From Candidatus Minthosoma equi (GTDB lineage: Bacteria > Bacteroidota > Bacteroidia > Bacteroidales > Bacteroidaceae), in the NCBI GenBank assembly GCA_018064885.1, contig JAGHUI010000109.1, positions 1-40,203 on the forward strand: a DNA stretch of 40,203 nt. Reading direction: 5' to 3'. Made by a program: the position numbers and the translations under genes. Shown here piece after piece: positions 25,044 to 33,856 of the stretch. The notes under the pieces were generated by a model. The model was given only the letters and a program-made list of their open reading frames with translations, was not told the DNA's origin and made no database searches. The stretch's first letter is position 1. Each line of letters opens with the position of its first letter.

Positions 25044-25346
25044 TTACTCAAAATCAAAGAGGCTTGTGAATCCTGTTATTGTGAACACCTGCTTTACTTC
25101 TGGAGACGCGCCCTTGATGGTCACCTTACCGCCGTGAGCAATGCTGCTTTTACGGATTGTGAGGAAGATACGCAAACCGCTGGAAGAAATAAATTCCATT
25201 TTAGAACAATCAAGCACAATATTCTTGTCAGCAGAATCCAAAATTGGCTGCACATCTGCTGCAAACTGAGATGAAGCAGCAGTATCAAGACGACCTTCAA
25301 TGATTCCGATTATTGTGTCGTCAGTAGTTTGAATGTTAAACGTCAT
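25044..25346 (-). CDS. STAS-domain anti-sigma factor antagonist, first copy
   Basis: 100 aa, a single STAS domain (IIGIIEGRLDTAASSQFAAD, then VLDCSKMEFISSSGLRIFLT). The loop is S-S-S-G, again without the usual Asp. It shares its C-terminal pattern (VKQVFTITGFTSLFDFE versus LNVFQITGFDKFIAIE) with the neighbouring copy, so the two look like a tandem duplication that has diverged. First gene of the operon; a TACCTTTG -7 element lies about 20 nt upstream. Confidence 0.9.
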   Translation of the reverse strand: MTFNIQTTDDTIIGIIEGRLDTAASSQFAADVQPILDSADKNIVLDCSKMEFISSSGLRIFLTIRKSSIAHGGKVTIKGASPEVKQVFTITGFTSLFDFE

Positions 25347-25364
25347 ATATTTTTATTTTTTTCG

Positions 25365-25372
25365 CAAAGGTA
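25365..25372 (-). promoter_or_regulatory. -7 element for the STAS/kinase operon
   Basis: TACCTTTG on the minus strand fits TAnnTTTG, 18 nt before the first STAS ATG. No TTTG at the expected upstream distance. The opposite gene (25476) has only a weak CAAATTTG at 25436-25443. Confidence 0.4.
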
Positions 25373-25475
25373 CATATTTATTTTATTAATTGATATTTTT
25401 TTCCGAAAAAATTTCATTGTTTAAATAATTTTATTCAAATTTGCATAACGTATTATCATTTAATTATTAGAAATT

Positions 25476-26087
25476 ATGAAAAAGAACATTTGGGGCATCA
25501 TCGTCCTCGTAGCAGCATTCGTTGTTGCAATGCCATCACAAGCTCAGATCAAGTTTGGTCTAAAGGGCGGTGTGAACTTGACACAGTTTAAGACATCTGG
25601 AAATGTCATCAAGGAAAACAGTGATAATGCAGCAGGTTTCTTCGTAGGTGCAACTGCTGACGTTACAATCCCATTGGCAGGTCTTGGAGCAGACATTTCC
25701 CTTCTTTACGACAACAGATTAATGAAGGATGGTAATGAAAAAAAGACTCTTCAATATATCGCTATTCCAATCAATGCTAAATATACAGTTGGCTTTAGCA
25801 GCCTTGCAAGTGTGTATGTTGCAACAGGTCCTCAGTTCTCATTCAACGTAGGAAATCGCAGCCTTAACGATTGGATTACAGTTGACGGCTATAAGAATGA
25901 TTTTAAGCTCAAATCATCGGAATTCTCTTGGAATGTAGGTGCTGGCGTTACAGTCCTCAGCCATGTTCGTGTTGGATACAACTACAACATTCCTCTTACA
26001 AATACAGCCGATTTGGACTTGGGTTCTGTTACTAATATCAAACTCAAGAACAACACTCATCAGGTTTCTTTAACATATTTGTTCTAA
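25476..26087 (+). CDS. Outer-membrane beta-barrel protein (PorT-like fold)
   Basis: 203 aa. Signal peptide 1-23 (ending MPSQA). The rest alternates amphipathic strands (KFGLKGGVNLTQF, NAAGFFVGATADVTI, LQYIAIPINAKYTVGF, ASVYVATGPQFSF) and ends in an aromatic residue (HQVSLTYLF), as outer-membrane barrels do. It fits the outer membrane beta-barrel domain family common in Bacteroidetes, about eight strands. Ligand or role unknown. The next gene, priA, starts 1 nt after its stop. Confidence 0.85.
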   Translation: MKKNIWGIIVLVAAFVVAMPSQAQIKFGLKGGVNLTQFKTSGNVIKENSDNAAGFFVGATADVTIPLAGLGADISLLYDNRLMKDGNEKKTLQYIAIPINAKYTVGFSSLASVYVATGPQFSFNVGNRSLNDWITVDGYKNDFKLKSSEFSWNVGAGVTVLSHVRVGYNYNIPLTNTADLDLGSVTNIKLKNNTHQVSLTYLF

Positions 26088-26088
26088 G

Positions 26089-28110
26089 TTGCTTTTCGCT
26101 GACATCATACTTCCTATAGCATTCGACAGCTTCACATATCTTGTTCCTCCTGCTTTGGAGGGCAGAGTTATGAGAGGCTGTCGAGTTGTTGTTCCACTTG
26201 GCAAGAATAAAATCTATACTGGTGTGGCACTCTCTGTTCATGCCAATCAGCCTCAAGGCGTGGAGATAAAGCAAGTAATGGAAGTTCTCGATGACCATCC
26301 TGTAGTCAACGAAAAACAGTTCCAGTTCTGGCAATGGATAGCCAGCTACTACATCTGTCCTCTGGGCGATGTCATGAAATGCGGACTTCCTGGAGCCATG
26401 AAGCCTAAGGACGAACAGGCACTCAAGGAAGCTACACGCAAGCGTCGCGGCATCCGAAGCGACATTGTTTGCGAAGACGAAGTCATATACAACACGCTCA
26501 ATCCTGCTCAGCAAACAGCCATGCAGGAGATTGAGGATTCTTTCCTAACAAAGAACGTCACCCTCCTTCATGGAGTCACATCTTCAGGAAAAACAGAAAT
26601 TTACATTCATCTTATCGACCGCTATCTTCAGCAGGGCAAGCAAGTCCTTTATCTTCTTCCAGAGATAGCCCTCACCGCCCAAATCACCGAACGTCTCCGA
26701 CGCGTATTTGGCGACAAGATGGGTGTATATCATTCTAAATTCACTGATGTCCAGCGTCTTGAAGTCTATAAGCGACAAGCATCATCCCTCCCCTACCAGC
26801 TCATTCTCGGAGTGCGTTCCAGCATCTTCCTTCCTTTTCAAAATCTCGGACTTGTCATTGTTGACGAAGAGCACGAGCAAAGCTACAAGCAGCAAGAGCC
26901 TGCACCACGCTACCATGCTCGTAATGCGGCAATTATGCTTGCCCACATGTTCGGCGCCAAGACACTTCTCGGCACAGCCACCCCAAGTTTTGAGGTGTAT
27001 CACCTCGCACGCAAAGAGCGCTACGGCTATGTGCAACTAACTCAGCGTTACAAGGACATGCAGTTGCCAACAATAGAAGTTGTTGACACTCGTGATGCCA
27101 AGCGAAAACGACGCATGAAGGGTTTGTTTTCTCATCGTCTCAGGGAAGTAATGACCGAAGCTTTAGAAAAGAAAGAACAGATCATTCTTTTTCAGAATCG
27201 TCGCGGATTCTCCAATTTCATAGAGTGCAAGACCTGCGGATGGGTGCCTCATTGCCCGCATTGCGATGTCACACTCACTTATCACAAAAAAACAAGCAGC
27301 CTCACCTGCCACTATTGCGGCTATACCTGTCGTGTGCCCGACAAATGTCCTGCTTGCGAAGGAGACAAGTTCACCGATGTCGGTACGGGAACAGAGAAAG
27401 TGGAAGAGCTCATTCCTACCCTTTTCCCTGGAGCCACCACCATCCGCATGGATCTCGACACAGCTCGCACACGCACTCAATATGAGCAGATCATAGACGA
27501 CTTCGCCCAGCATAAAGCTGACATTCTCATTGGCACACAGATGGTTACCAAAGGACTTGACTTCGACAATGTTAGCGTCGTAGGCATCCTCGATGCCGAC
27601 ACCATGCTAAACCTGCCAGACTTTCGTTCTTACGAGCGCGCATTCCAGACACTCAGTCAGGTTGCAGGTCGAGCAGGCAGGAAGAACCATGCAGGTCGTG
27701 TCATTCTTCAAACACGCTCAGCAGATTCTGACATCATACGCCAGATTACAGATAACGACTATTGGCAGATGTTCTATACCCAGATGCAGGAACGTCAACT
27801 TTTTCGTTATCCGCCATTTCATCGGTTGATTTACGTATATTTGCGCCACAAGGACAACGATCTTCTTGAACATCTTGCCATTGAAATGGGAGACAGGCTT
27901 CGCAAAGTTTTTGGCGACCGAATCCTTGGACCTGAGCGACCTGTCGTAGGTCGCATCCAGTCATTGCACATCCGTAAATTGATGATCAAGATAGAGCATT
28001 CTGCCTCTATTGACAAGGTTCGTCAAGCCCTCATTGCCATTCAGCAGCAAATGCTTGCACAACCAATAGCCAAAAGCCTTAACGTCTATTACGACGTTGA
28101 CCCGCTGTAA
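26089..28110 (+). CDS. priA: Primosomal helicase PriA
   Basis: 673 aa. 3'-5' helicase that restarts stalled replication forks. Visible: the 3'-DNA-binding domain (1-100), Walker A in LLHGVTSSGKTEIYIH, DEEH box in VIVDEEHEQSY, zinc-binding cysteines (CKTCGWVPHCPHCD, then CHYCGYTCRVPDKCPACEG), and helicase motifs V/VI (GTQMVTKGLDFD, QVAGRAGRK). Start: TTG at 26089, since an in-frame stop lies at 26071 and no ATG or GTG lies between; the residues after it match the usual N-terminus of the family. It begins 1 nt after the barrel gene, so it may be translationally coupled to it. Confidence 0.95.
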   Translation: MLFADIILPIAFDSFTYLVPPALEGRVMRGCRVVVPLGKNKIYTGVALSVHANQPQGVEIKQVMEVLDDHPVVNEKQFQFWQWIASYYICPLGDVMKCGLPGAMKPKDEQALKEATRKRRGIRSDIVCEDEVIYNTLNPAQQTAMQEIEDSFLTKNVTLLHGVTSSGKTEIYIHLIDRYLQQGKQVLYLLPEIALTAQITERLRRVFGDKMGVYHSKFTDVQRLEVYKRQASSLPYQLILGVRSSIFLPFQNLGLVIVDEEHEQSYKQQEPAPRYHARNAAIMLAHMFGAKTLLGTATPSFEVYHLARKERYGYVQLTQRYKDMQLPTIEVVDTRDAKRKRRMKGLFSHRLREVMTEALEKKEQIILFQNRRGFSNFIECKTCGWVPHCPHCDVTLTYHKKTSSLTCHYCGYTCRVPDKCPACEGDKFTDVGTGTEKVEELIPTLFPGATTIRMDLDTARTRTQYEQIIDDFAQHKADILIGTQMVTKGLDFDNVSVVGILDADTMLNLPDFRSYERAFQTLSQVAGRAGRKNHAGRVILQTRSADSDIIRQITDNDYWQMFYTQMQERQLFRYPPFHRLIYVYLRHKDNDLLEHLAIEMGDRLRKVFGDRILGPERPVVGRIQSLHIRKLMIKIEHSASIDKVRQALIAIQQQMLAQPIAKSLNVYYDVDPL

Positions 28111-28141
28111 GAATCATTAAAAGCGCATTGAAATAAACACT

Positions 28142-28214
28142 AAAGCGGTGTGAGTCACACCACCTATACCGTTCTGAGTCACATCGGTGGTATAGGTGTG
28201 AGTCACACCGCTTT
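28142..28214. repeat. Symmetric array of three 15-nt palindromic units, 24-bp period
   Basis: GGTGTGAGTCACACC occurs at 28147-28161 and 28195-28209, and a variant GTTCTGAGTCACATC at 28171-28185; the shared core TGAGTCACA recurs every 24 bp. The 9-nt spacers are ACCTATACC and GGTGGTATA. The whole is bounded by AAAGC and GCTTT and is symmetric about base 28178. No T-tract follows, so it is not a plain terminator. Function unknown. Confidence 0.85.
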
Positions 28215-28411
28215 CGTTAATACGAGGTAACGGCTTTAAGCATTATTCGTGTTCGTTCCTTCACTTTTGCTCGCAACGATTTCCCATACCAAACGCAGGC
28301 ATTGGGCACAAGAAAACAGCAAAATATCTTTACACATTATAGTATTAAGAAGTCAAAGCAGCTCACTTTACACCTTTTTTACGCTATTTTAGGCGATTTT
28401 CACGTTTTTCT

Positions 28412-28443
28412 TTTGTTCATTTAAATGATTTTCACTTACTTTG
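28412..28443 (+). promoter_or_regulatory. Promoter for the giant secreted protein gene
   Basis: TTTG (28412-28415), 20 bp, TTACTTTG (28436-28443): perfect -33 and spacing, one mismatch in the -7 element. Transcription should start near 28450. Confidence 0.6.
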
Positions 28444-28516
28444 TATGTTTTTAACGTATCACACGCTGAAATTCATGTAAAATTCTATTAATAATTATTA
28501 ATCAATCTTTAAGCAA

Positions 28517-31500
28517 ATGAAGAAATTTTTAATTTCATTGACAATGGCATTCATTGCCATTTGTGCCTTTGCTGCTGAACTTCCTACAGCTCCAACTGTG
28601 AAGACCACAGACTTGGTGACTGACGGTTCCACAGTTCAGTATCTCTACAATGTGGAGGCAAAGGTTTTCTTCGTTGGCGGTAACGATTGGGGCACTCGCG
28701 CTTCTGTTGCTGCAGATAAGGGCTACCCAGTCAAGATTACTCTCAACGAGGATGGTGAGACTTACAGATTCAACGACCAGCTTCCTAACGGCAACTGGAA
28801 TGCTGTTGACTGTGACGGTGACAAGAACATGTGGGTTGACGGTGCAAATCGTTCTGGCGACGGCACTTGGACAGTAAGCATCGCTGCTGACGGTTCTTTC
28901 ACTTTGGCTAACAATGTTGCTGCTAACGCAGGCTTCTTCGGTATTGTTCCTTCAAAGGGCGACACTCGCACTTACCTCTCTAACGAGGCTGAGGCTCAGG
29001 TTAAGTGGGCTGCAGTTTCTGAAGAGGCATACGCTGAGTATGTAGAAGCTTATGCTGACTATGCAGCTGCTCTTGAAGAGTACAACAAGTCCAACTACAA
29101 GGTTGGCGACAACATCACTTTCCTTGCTCCTGCTACTTGGGCTGGTCAGGGCGGCACTTACGGCGGTCTCGGCCACAACGCTGTTGAGGTTTACAGCGGC
29201 AGCGGTTCTCTCCCAGAGGGCGACGTTCTCACTCAGACTCTCACAGGTTTGAAGAACGGTACTTACCAAGTTTCTCTGGAACTCGCAGCTTCTTACACTG
29301 ACGGCCGCGGTTTCGAATGTCCTACAGGCGATGGTCTCGCAGAAGCATTTGCTAATGACCAGGCTGTTAACCTTCCTGTTGTTCAGCAGACTTGGGTTTC
29401 TGCTATTGATCCTATCGTATTTGAGGTTGAAGTTACTGACGGTACTTTGACTTACGGTTCTCGCAACCTTGCTCCTGCTGGTAACTGGTATGTTGCAAAC
29501 GTTCTTTCTATCGTTTATGTTGAGGAAGCAAGCGACATGCCAAAGGCTCCAAAGGTTAAGACAACAGCTCTCGTTACTGACGGTTCTACTGTTCAGTATC
29601 TCTATAACGTAGAGGCTAAGGCATTCTTCGCTGGCGGTAACGACTGGGGCACTCGTGCTTCTATCGCTGCTGACAAGGGTTATCCAGTAAAGATCACTCT
29701 CAACGAGGATGGTGAGACTTATAAGTTCAACGACCAGCTTCCTAACGGCAACTGGAATGCTGTTGACTGTGACGGCGACAAGAACATGTGGGTTGACGGT
29801 GCAAATCGTTCTGGCGACGGCACTTGGACAGTAAGCATCGCTGCTGACGGTTCTTTCACTTTGGCTAACAACGTTGCTGCTGATGCAGGCTTCTTCGGTG
29901 TTGTTCCTTCAAAGGGCGACACTCGCACTTACCTCTCTAATGAGGCTGAGGCTCAGATCAAGTGGGTTGCAGTTTCTGAAGAGGCTTACGCTGAGTACAT
30001 GGAAGCTTACGCTGAGTACGCAAAGGCTATGGACGAGTACAACAAGTCTCACTATGAGGTTGGCGACGATGTAACATTCCTCGCTCCAGCTACATGGGAC
30101 GGTCAGGGCGGCACATACGGCGGTCTCGGCCACAACGCTGTTGAGGTTTACAGCGGTAGCGGTTCTCTCCCAGAGGGTAACGTTCTCACTCAGACTCTCA
30201 CAGGCTTGAAGAACGGTACTTACGAGGTTTCTATGGAGCTTGCTGCTTCTTACACAGACGGTCGCGGCTTCGAGTGTCCTACAGGTGACGGCCTTGCTGA
30301 GGCATTCGCTAATGACAAGGCAGTAAATCTTCCTGTTGTTCAGCAGACTTGGGTTTCTGTTATCGAGCCTACAGTAATTGAGGTTAGCGTTACTGACGGT
30401 ACTTTGACTTACGGTTCTCGCAACCTTGCTCCTGCTGGTAACTGGTATGTTGCAAACCTTGTTTCTATCAAGTATATTGCAGAAGAGCAGATTATCGAAT
30501 ATCCTGAAGTTGCTCTTGACAGCACTCTCACATTCGAGCCTGTTGACGGTGGCGTTGTTGTCAAGCTTAACAGCGTTGAAGGTCTTGACGCAGTTGTCAA
30601 CGATGCTAAATTCCCTGAACTCAACGATCGCAAGCTTTCTGACTTCACATACATGAAGGTTAAAGCTACAATCTTCGAAATCGACAGTGAAAACAATGCA
30701 GTTGCTGTTGACGATCACGGATGGTACCAGAGCGTTGCTGACCCTGTAACTGAGGGCGACACTATCACATACGACTTCAAGCCTGCAACAAGTTACAAGA
30801 TCGTTGTAAATAAGATCGCTCTCATCGACGGTCGCAACGGTAACCTTGTTACAGACAAAGATTACAACGCACCATACGAATTCGCTACTGGCGGTTTCGC
30901 TGACGGTATCTACTATATCGCTAACGCAGACACTAAGATGATGTTCCTTGAGGGTAACAATTCTTGGGGCACTCAGGCTTCTGTAGGCAAGGCAGGTGCT
31001 AAGTTCCAGCTCACTAAGCTCGCTAACGGTGCATATTCTATTGTAAACACAGATCTCTCTTGTGCAAAGAAGAACCTTGGTTCTAACCTCTACGTTGACG
31101 CAGACCAGCCAGCAAACGGTTGGGTATTCAATGAGGTTCAGGAACATCTCTACACAATCGCACTCGATGGCAAGTATCTTGCTAAGAGCGAAAATATCGG
31201 TGCTAACAACCTCCCAATCTGTGAACTCGTTGACGAGGTTACAGAAGCAGCTAAGTGGGTGCTCATCTCTGCAGACAACATGTCTGAAATTGCCAAAGAG
31301 ATTGCAGAATGGGCAGCAGAAGACGTTGACGTTACATTCCTTCTCAAGAACCCTGGCTTCAACCGCAACACAGCAACTGATGCATGGGTTGTTTCTGAGG
31401 ATTGTACAAACAAGAACCTCGCTGGCGGTGCTAACGAGAATTTCTGTGCTGAGTCTTGGAGATCAGTATTCACAATTTCCCAGACAATTGAAGTTCCTAA

Positions 31501-33640
31501 TGGCAAATATGAAATCAACGCTCAGGCTGCTCTCACAGACTATGCAGGTCTCTACGACGGTGCTGACTATCCTGTAGTATTCGCTAACGAGGGAACTTCT
31601 GTATTCTGCGAAATGGAAGAAGAAGACCGTGGTACAAGCATGAGCAAGCTTTCTAACTCTTTCACTGCAGGCAAGTACGCCGTTGAGCCAATCATTGTTG
31701 AGGTTACTGACGGTCAGCTCACAGTAGGTGTTAAGGGTACTCGTACTGACACATGGTGTATTTGGGATAACTTCCAGATCATCAGATATGCTGAAACTTC
31801 TGAAATTGCTGACGGCAAGTACTATATTACTAATACAAAGTCTAACCTCTATCTCCAGGGTGAAAACTCTTGGGGCACTCAGGCTTCTGTTGGCAATGCT
31901 GGTGCTCTCTTTGAACTCACTAAGCTCGAGAATGGCGCATATTCTATCGTAAACACAGAACTTACTGTTGCTAAGAAGAATCTTGGCGCTAACCTCTACG
32001 TTGACTCTGACCAGCCAGCAAACGGCTGGGAACTTATTCCAGATAAAGCCAATAATGGAAATTATGCAATCTCTCTTGACGGCAAATACCTTGCTCAGAG
32101 TGAAAACCTCGGTGTTGCAGGCTTGCCAGTATGTGAGCTCGTTGACGAAATTACAGATGCTGCTATCTGGAAATTCATCAACAAAGAAAATGTTCTTGAG
32201 ATTCTTGAAGAGAAGATTGAAACAACTGACGTTACATTCCTTCTCAAGAACCCAGGCTTCAACCGCAACACAGCAACTGACGCATGGGAAGTTTCTGAGG
32301 ATTGCACTAACAAGAACCTCTCTGGCGGTGACAACGACTTCCGCGCTGCAGAATCTTGGCAGTCTGTATTCACTATCTCTCAGACCATCGAAGTTCCTAA
32401 CGGTAAGTATGCTATCACAGCAAATGCTGCTCTCACAGACTATGCAGGTCTCTACGACGGTGCTGACTACCCTGTAGTATTCGCTAACGAGGCTTCTGTT
32501 CCATTCTGCGAAATGGAAGAAGGTGACCGTGGTACTAACATGGCTCAACTCGCAAAGGCATTCGCTGCCGGCAACTATCAGGTTGAGCCAATCGAAGTTG
32601 AGGTTACTGACGGTAAGCTCACAGTTGGTGTTAAGGGCACTCGTACTGACACATGGTGTATCTGGGATAACTTCCGTATCGTTAAGCAAGGCGAAGAGCC
32701 TGTTACTAAGCCAATCTTGATTGCATTCGACCGCATCGCAGGCCAGGGTTACACAGGTGATGAGATTCCTTACAATGAGGAAGAAATTCTCGCTGCTCTT
32801 AAGATCACAAGCTGGGATCAGATCACTACTATGTATCCTGCAAACATGGAAACAGGTGAACCTGCTCAGGACTATGACGGATGGCGCAGTCCATCTGGTA
32901 GCCCAACAGCTTGGGGTGACAACTCTTACGCTTGCGTTAAGTACCCACACGACGGTTCTATGTTCCTTTGCACTATGCCAGGCAATGAGCCAAAGGCTGG
33001 CACAGAATTCAACTGCGCTTGGATTCTCGGTACAGAAGATAATAATGTATGCGTTATGATCACAGTAAACTTCATCGAGGCTCCTAAGTTCGCACTTCCA
33101 ATTGCTGACCTTGCTATCAACAAGGAAGTTAAGTACGAACTCACAGAAGGTGCATACGTAGAAAAGAAGGTAACTCTCTCTGACGATGAGGTTTCTTCTA
33201 TCTGTGAGGAACTCGGCATTAAGTCTCTTGACGAGGCTACAGTTTACGGATTCAACCCAACAGACGAATCACTTCTCACTTCTTACGCTGGCTTCGACGG
33301 ATGGCGTGATGGCGAAGGTAACTTCCACAACTGGACTGGTGACGGCAATGCTCCTGCATGCGTGAAGTACACTAACGGTCAGGAGTACCTCTGCTACAAC
33401 ATCGGCGGTCTCACAGACCAGACAATCAAGACTTACTGGGCTATCGGCAACGGTGAGAAGGTTGTTCTCGTTTGCATCGACTTCGTATATGGCACAGGCG
33501 TTCCTGCAAAGGATCCTACTGGCATTAACGGTATTGCTGGTCAGCCTGTAAAGGCAAACGGCAAGTACTTCGAGAATGGCAAGGTTGTCATCTACAAGAA
33601 CGGTGCTAAGTACAGCGTATCTGGTGCTGCCTTGAAGTAA
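28517..33640 (+). CDS. Giant secreted repeat protein with jelly-roll/trefoil-like modules
   Basis: 1707 aa. Signal peptide 1-20 (ending ICAFAA). Two tandem A modules (about 33-340 and 352-653), each with a WGTRAS-containing N-terminal part, a helical linker rich in Ala/Glu/Tyr, and a jelly-roll-like part. A unique segment (about 658-790) follows, then two tandem B modules (about 792-1096 and 1098-1395), each a trefoil-like YYI..NSWGTQASVG part plus a jelly-roll-like part (NPGFNRNTATDAW). Two related domains resembling DUF4859 (about 1398-1520 and 1536-1660) precede the tail (KYFENGKVVIYKNGAKYSVS), of the kind ending many Prevotella surface proteins. Probably a surface glycan-binding or matrix protein; no catalytic motif seen. 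Copies are alike at DNA level. Codon use is strongly restricted, like the etf genes, suggesting very high expression. Module functions are inferred. Confidence 0.8.
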   Translation: MKKFLISLTMAFIAICAFAAELPTAPTVKTTDLVTDGSTVQYLYNVEAKVFFVGGNDWGTRASVAADKGYPVKITLNEDGETYRFNDQLPNGNWNAVDCDGDKNMWVDGANRSGDGTWTVSIAADGSFTLANNVAANAGFFGIVPSKGDTRTYLSNEAEAQVKWAAVSEEAYAEYVEAYADYAAALEEYNKSNYKVGDNITFLAPATWAGQGGTYGGLGHNAVEVYSGSGSLPEGDVLTQTLTGLKNGTYQVSLELAASYTDGRGFECPTGDGLAEAFANDQAVNLPVVQQTWVSAIDPIVFEVEVTDGTLTYGSRNLAPAGNWYVANVLSIVYVEEASDMPKAPKVKTTALVTDGSTVQYLYNVEAKAFFAGGNDWGTRASIAADKGYPVKITLNEDGETYKFNDQLPNGNWNAVDCDGDKNMWVDGANRSGDGTWTVSIAADGSFTLANNVAADAGFFGVVPSKGDTRTYLSNEAEAQIKWVAVSEEAYAEYMEAYAEYAKAMDEYNKSHYEVGDDVTFLAPATWDGQGGTYGGLGHNAVEVYSGSGSLPEGNVLTQTLTGLKNGTYEVSMELAASYTDGRGFECPTGDGLAEAFANDKAVNLPVVQQTWVSVIEPTVIEVSVTDGTLTYGSRNLAPAGNWYVANLVSIKYIAEEQIIEYPEVALDSTLTFEPVDGGVVVKLNSVEGLDAVVNDAKFPELNDRKLSDFTYMKVKATIFEIDSENNAVAVDDHGWYQSVADPVTEGDTITYDFKPATSYKIVVNKIALIDGRNGNLVTDKDYNAPYEFATGGFADGIYYIANADTKMMFLEGNNSWGTQASVGKAGAKFQLTKLANGAYSIVNTDLSCAKKNLGSNLYVDADQPANGWVFNEVQEHLYTIALDGKYLAKSENIGANNLPICELVDEVTEAAKWVLISADNMSEIAKEIAEWAAEDVDVTFLLKNPGFNRNTATDAWVVSEDCTNKNLAGGANENFCAESWRSVFTISQTIEVPNGKYEINAQAALTDYAGLYDGADYPVVFANEGTSVFCEMEEEDRGTSMSKLSNSFTAGKYAVEPIIVEVTDGQLTVGVKGTRTDTWCIWDNFQIIRYAETSEIADGKYYITNTKSNLYLQGENSWGTQASVGNAGALFELTKLENGAYSIVNTELTVAKKNLGANLYVDSDQPANGWELIPDKANNGNYAISLDGKYLAQSENLGVAGLPVCELVDEITDAAIWKFINKENVLEILEEKIETTDVTFLLKNPGFNRNTATDAWEVSEDCTNKNLSGGDNDFRAAESWQSVFTISQTIEVPNGKYAITANAALTDYAGLYDGADYPVVFANEASVPFCEMEEGDRGTNMAQLAKAFAAGNYQVEPIEVEVTDGKLTVGVKGTRTDTWCIWDNFRIVKQGEEPVTKPILIAFDRIAGQGYTGDEIPYNEEEILAALKITSWDQITTMYPANMETGEPAQDYDGWRSPSGSPTAWGDNSYACVKYPHDGSMFLCTMPGNEPKAGTEFNCAWILGTEDNNVCVMITVNFIEAPKFALPIADLAINKEVKYELTEGAYVEKKVTLSDDEVSSICEELGIKSLDEATVYGFNPTDESLLTSYAGFDGWRDGEGNFHNWTGDGNAPACVKYTNGQEYLCYNIGGLTDQTIKTYWAIGNGEKVVLVCIDFVYGTGVPAKDPTGINGIAGQPVKANGKYFENGKVVIYKNGAKYSVSGAALK
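28577..30490 (+). repeat. Tandem duplication A inside the giant gene, about 957-bp period
   Basis: Corresponding segments are offset by 957 bp; for example the stretch around 28762-28971 recurs almost unchanged at 29719-29928. Boundaries are approximate. Near-identity over long tracts points to recent duplication or gene conversion. Confidence 0.85.
30892..32702 (+). repeat. Tandem duplication B inside the giant gene, about 900-bp period
   Basis: Matching sites are 900-906 bp apart (GTTACATTCCTTCTCAAGAA near 31331 and 32231; TGGGGCACTCAGGCTTCTGT near 30965 and 31871). Copies differ more than the A copies and contain small indels. Confidence 0.8.
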
Positions 33641-33667
33641 CATTCAATTACACATATTTATATTTAA

Positions 33668-33701
33668 AGGCGCAAGGTTTTAGGACTTTGCGTCTTTTTT
33701 T
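33668..33701 (+). terminator. First of two tandem terminators after the giant gene
   Basis: AGGCGCAAGG and CTTTGCGTCT form a 10-bp stem with G-T pairs around an 8-nt loop, followed by seven T. It lies 28 nt after the stop. Confidence 0.85.
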
Positions 33702-33733
33702 GTGCTCATCTTTTTCAAAATGAGCACATTTTT
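33701..33733 (+). terminator. Second tandem terminator
   Basis: TGTGCTCAT and ATGAGCACA form a perfect 9-bp stem around a 10-nt loop, followed by TTTTT. Placed directly after the first, it would isolate the etf operon from the highly expressed gene upstream. Confidence 0.85.
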
Positions 33734-33743
33734 GTCCTAATTC

Positions 33744-33774
33744 ATTGTAGTACATAAAAAAAAACGTAACTTTG
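33744..33774 (+). promoter_or_regulatory. Promoter for etfB-etfA-acyl-CoA dehydrogenase
   Basis: ATTG (33744-33747), 19 bp, TAACTTTG (33767-33774): complete -7 match and three of four -33 bases. Start expected near 33782, giving a leader of about 75 nt. Confidence 0.65.
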
Positions 33775-33784
33775 CACCGGATAA

Positions 33785-33814
33785 TTGCGCCTTTCCGATT
33801 TTTCGCAGGCGCAA
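33785..33814 (+). promoter_or_regulatory. Stem-loop at the 5' end of the etf leader
   Basis: TTGCGCC (33785-33791) pairs with GGCGCAA (33808-33814) around 16 nt. It starts within a few bases of the predicted transcript start, a position where stem-loops protect mRNA from decay. No T-tract of terminator type follows. Confidence 0.5.
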
Positions 33815-33856
33815 AAACAGGTGACGTAACAAATACTTTTATTTTATTTTTTTTAT

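Larger units (their letters stand above)
28111..28516. other. Intergenic stretch priA to giant protein gene
   Basis: No gene seen in these 406 bp. It contains the 24-bp-period palindrome array (28142-28214), about 200 bp of ordinary sequence without recognised signals, and the promoter of the next gene (28412-28443) with a leader of about 65 nt. Confidence 0.7.

Noticed and set aside
29909-32950. Long antisense frames (412 and 495 aa) opposite the giant gene
   Set aside because: They mirror the restricted codon use of the sense gene, have Cys/Val/Ser-rich composition and no recognisable domain.
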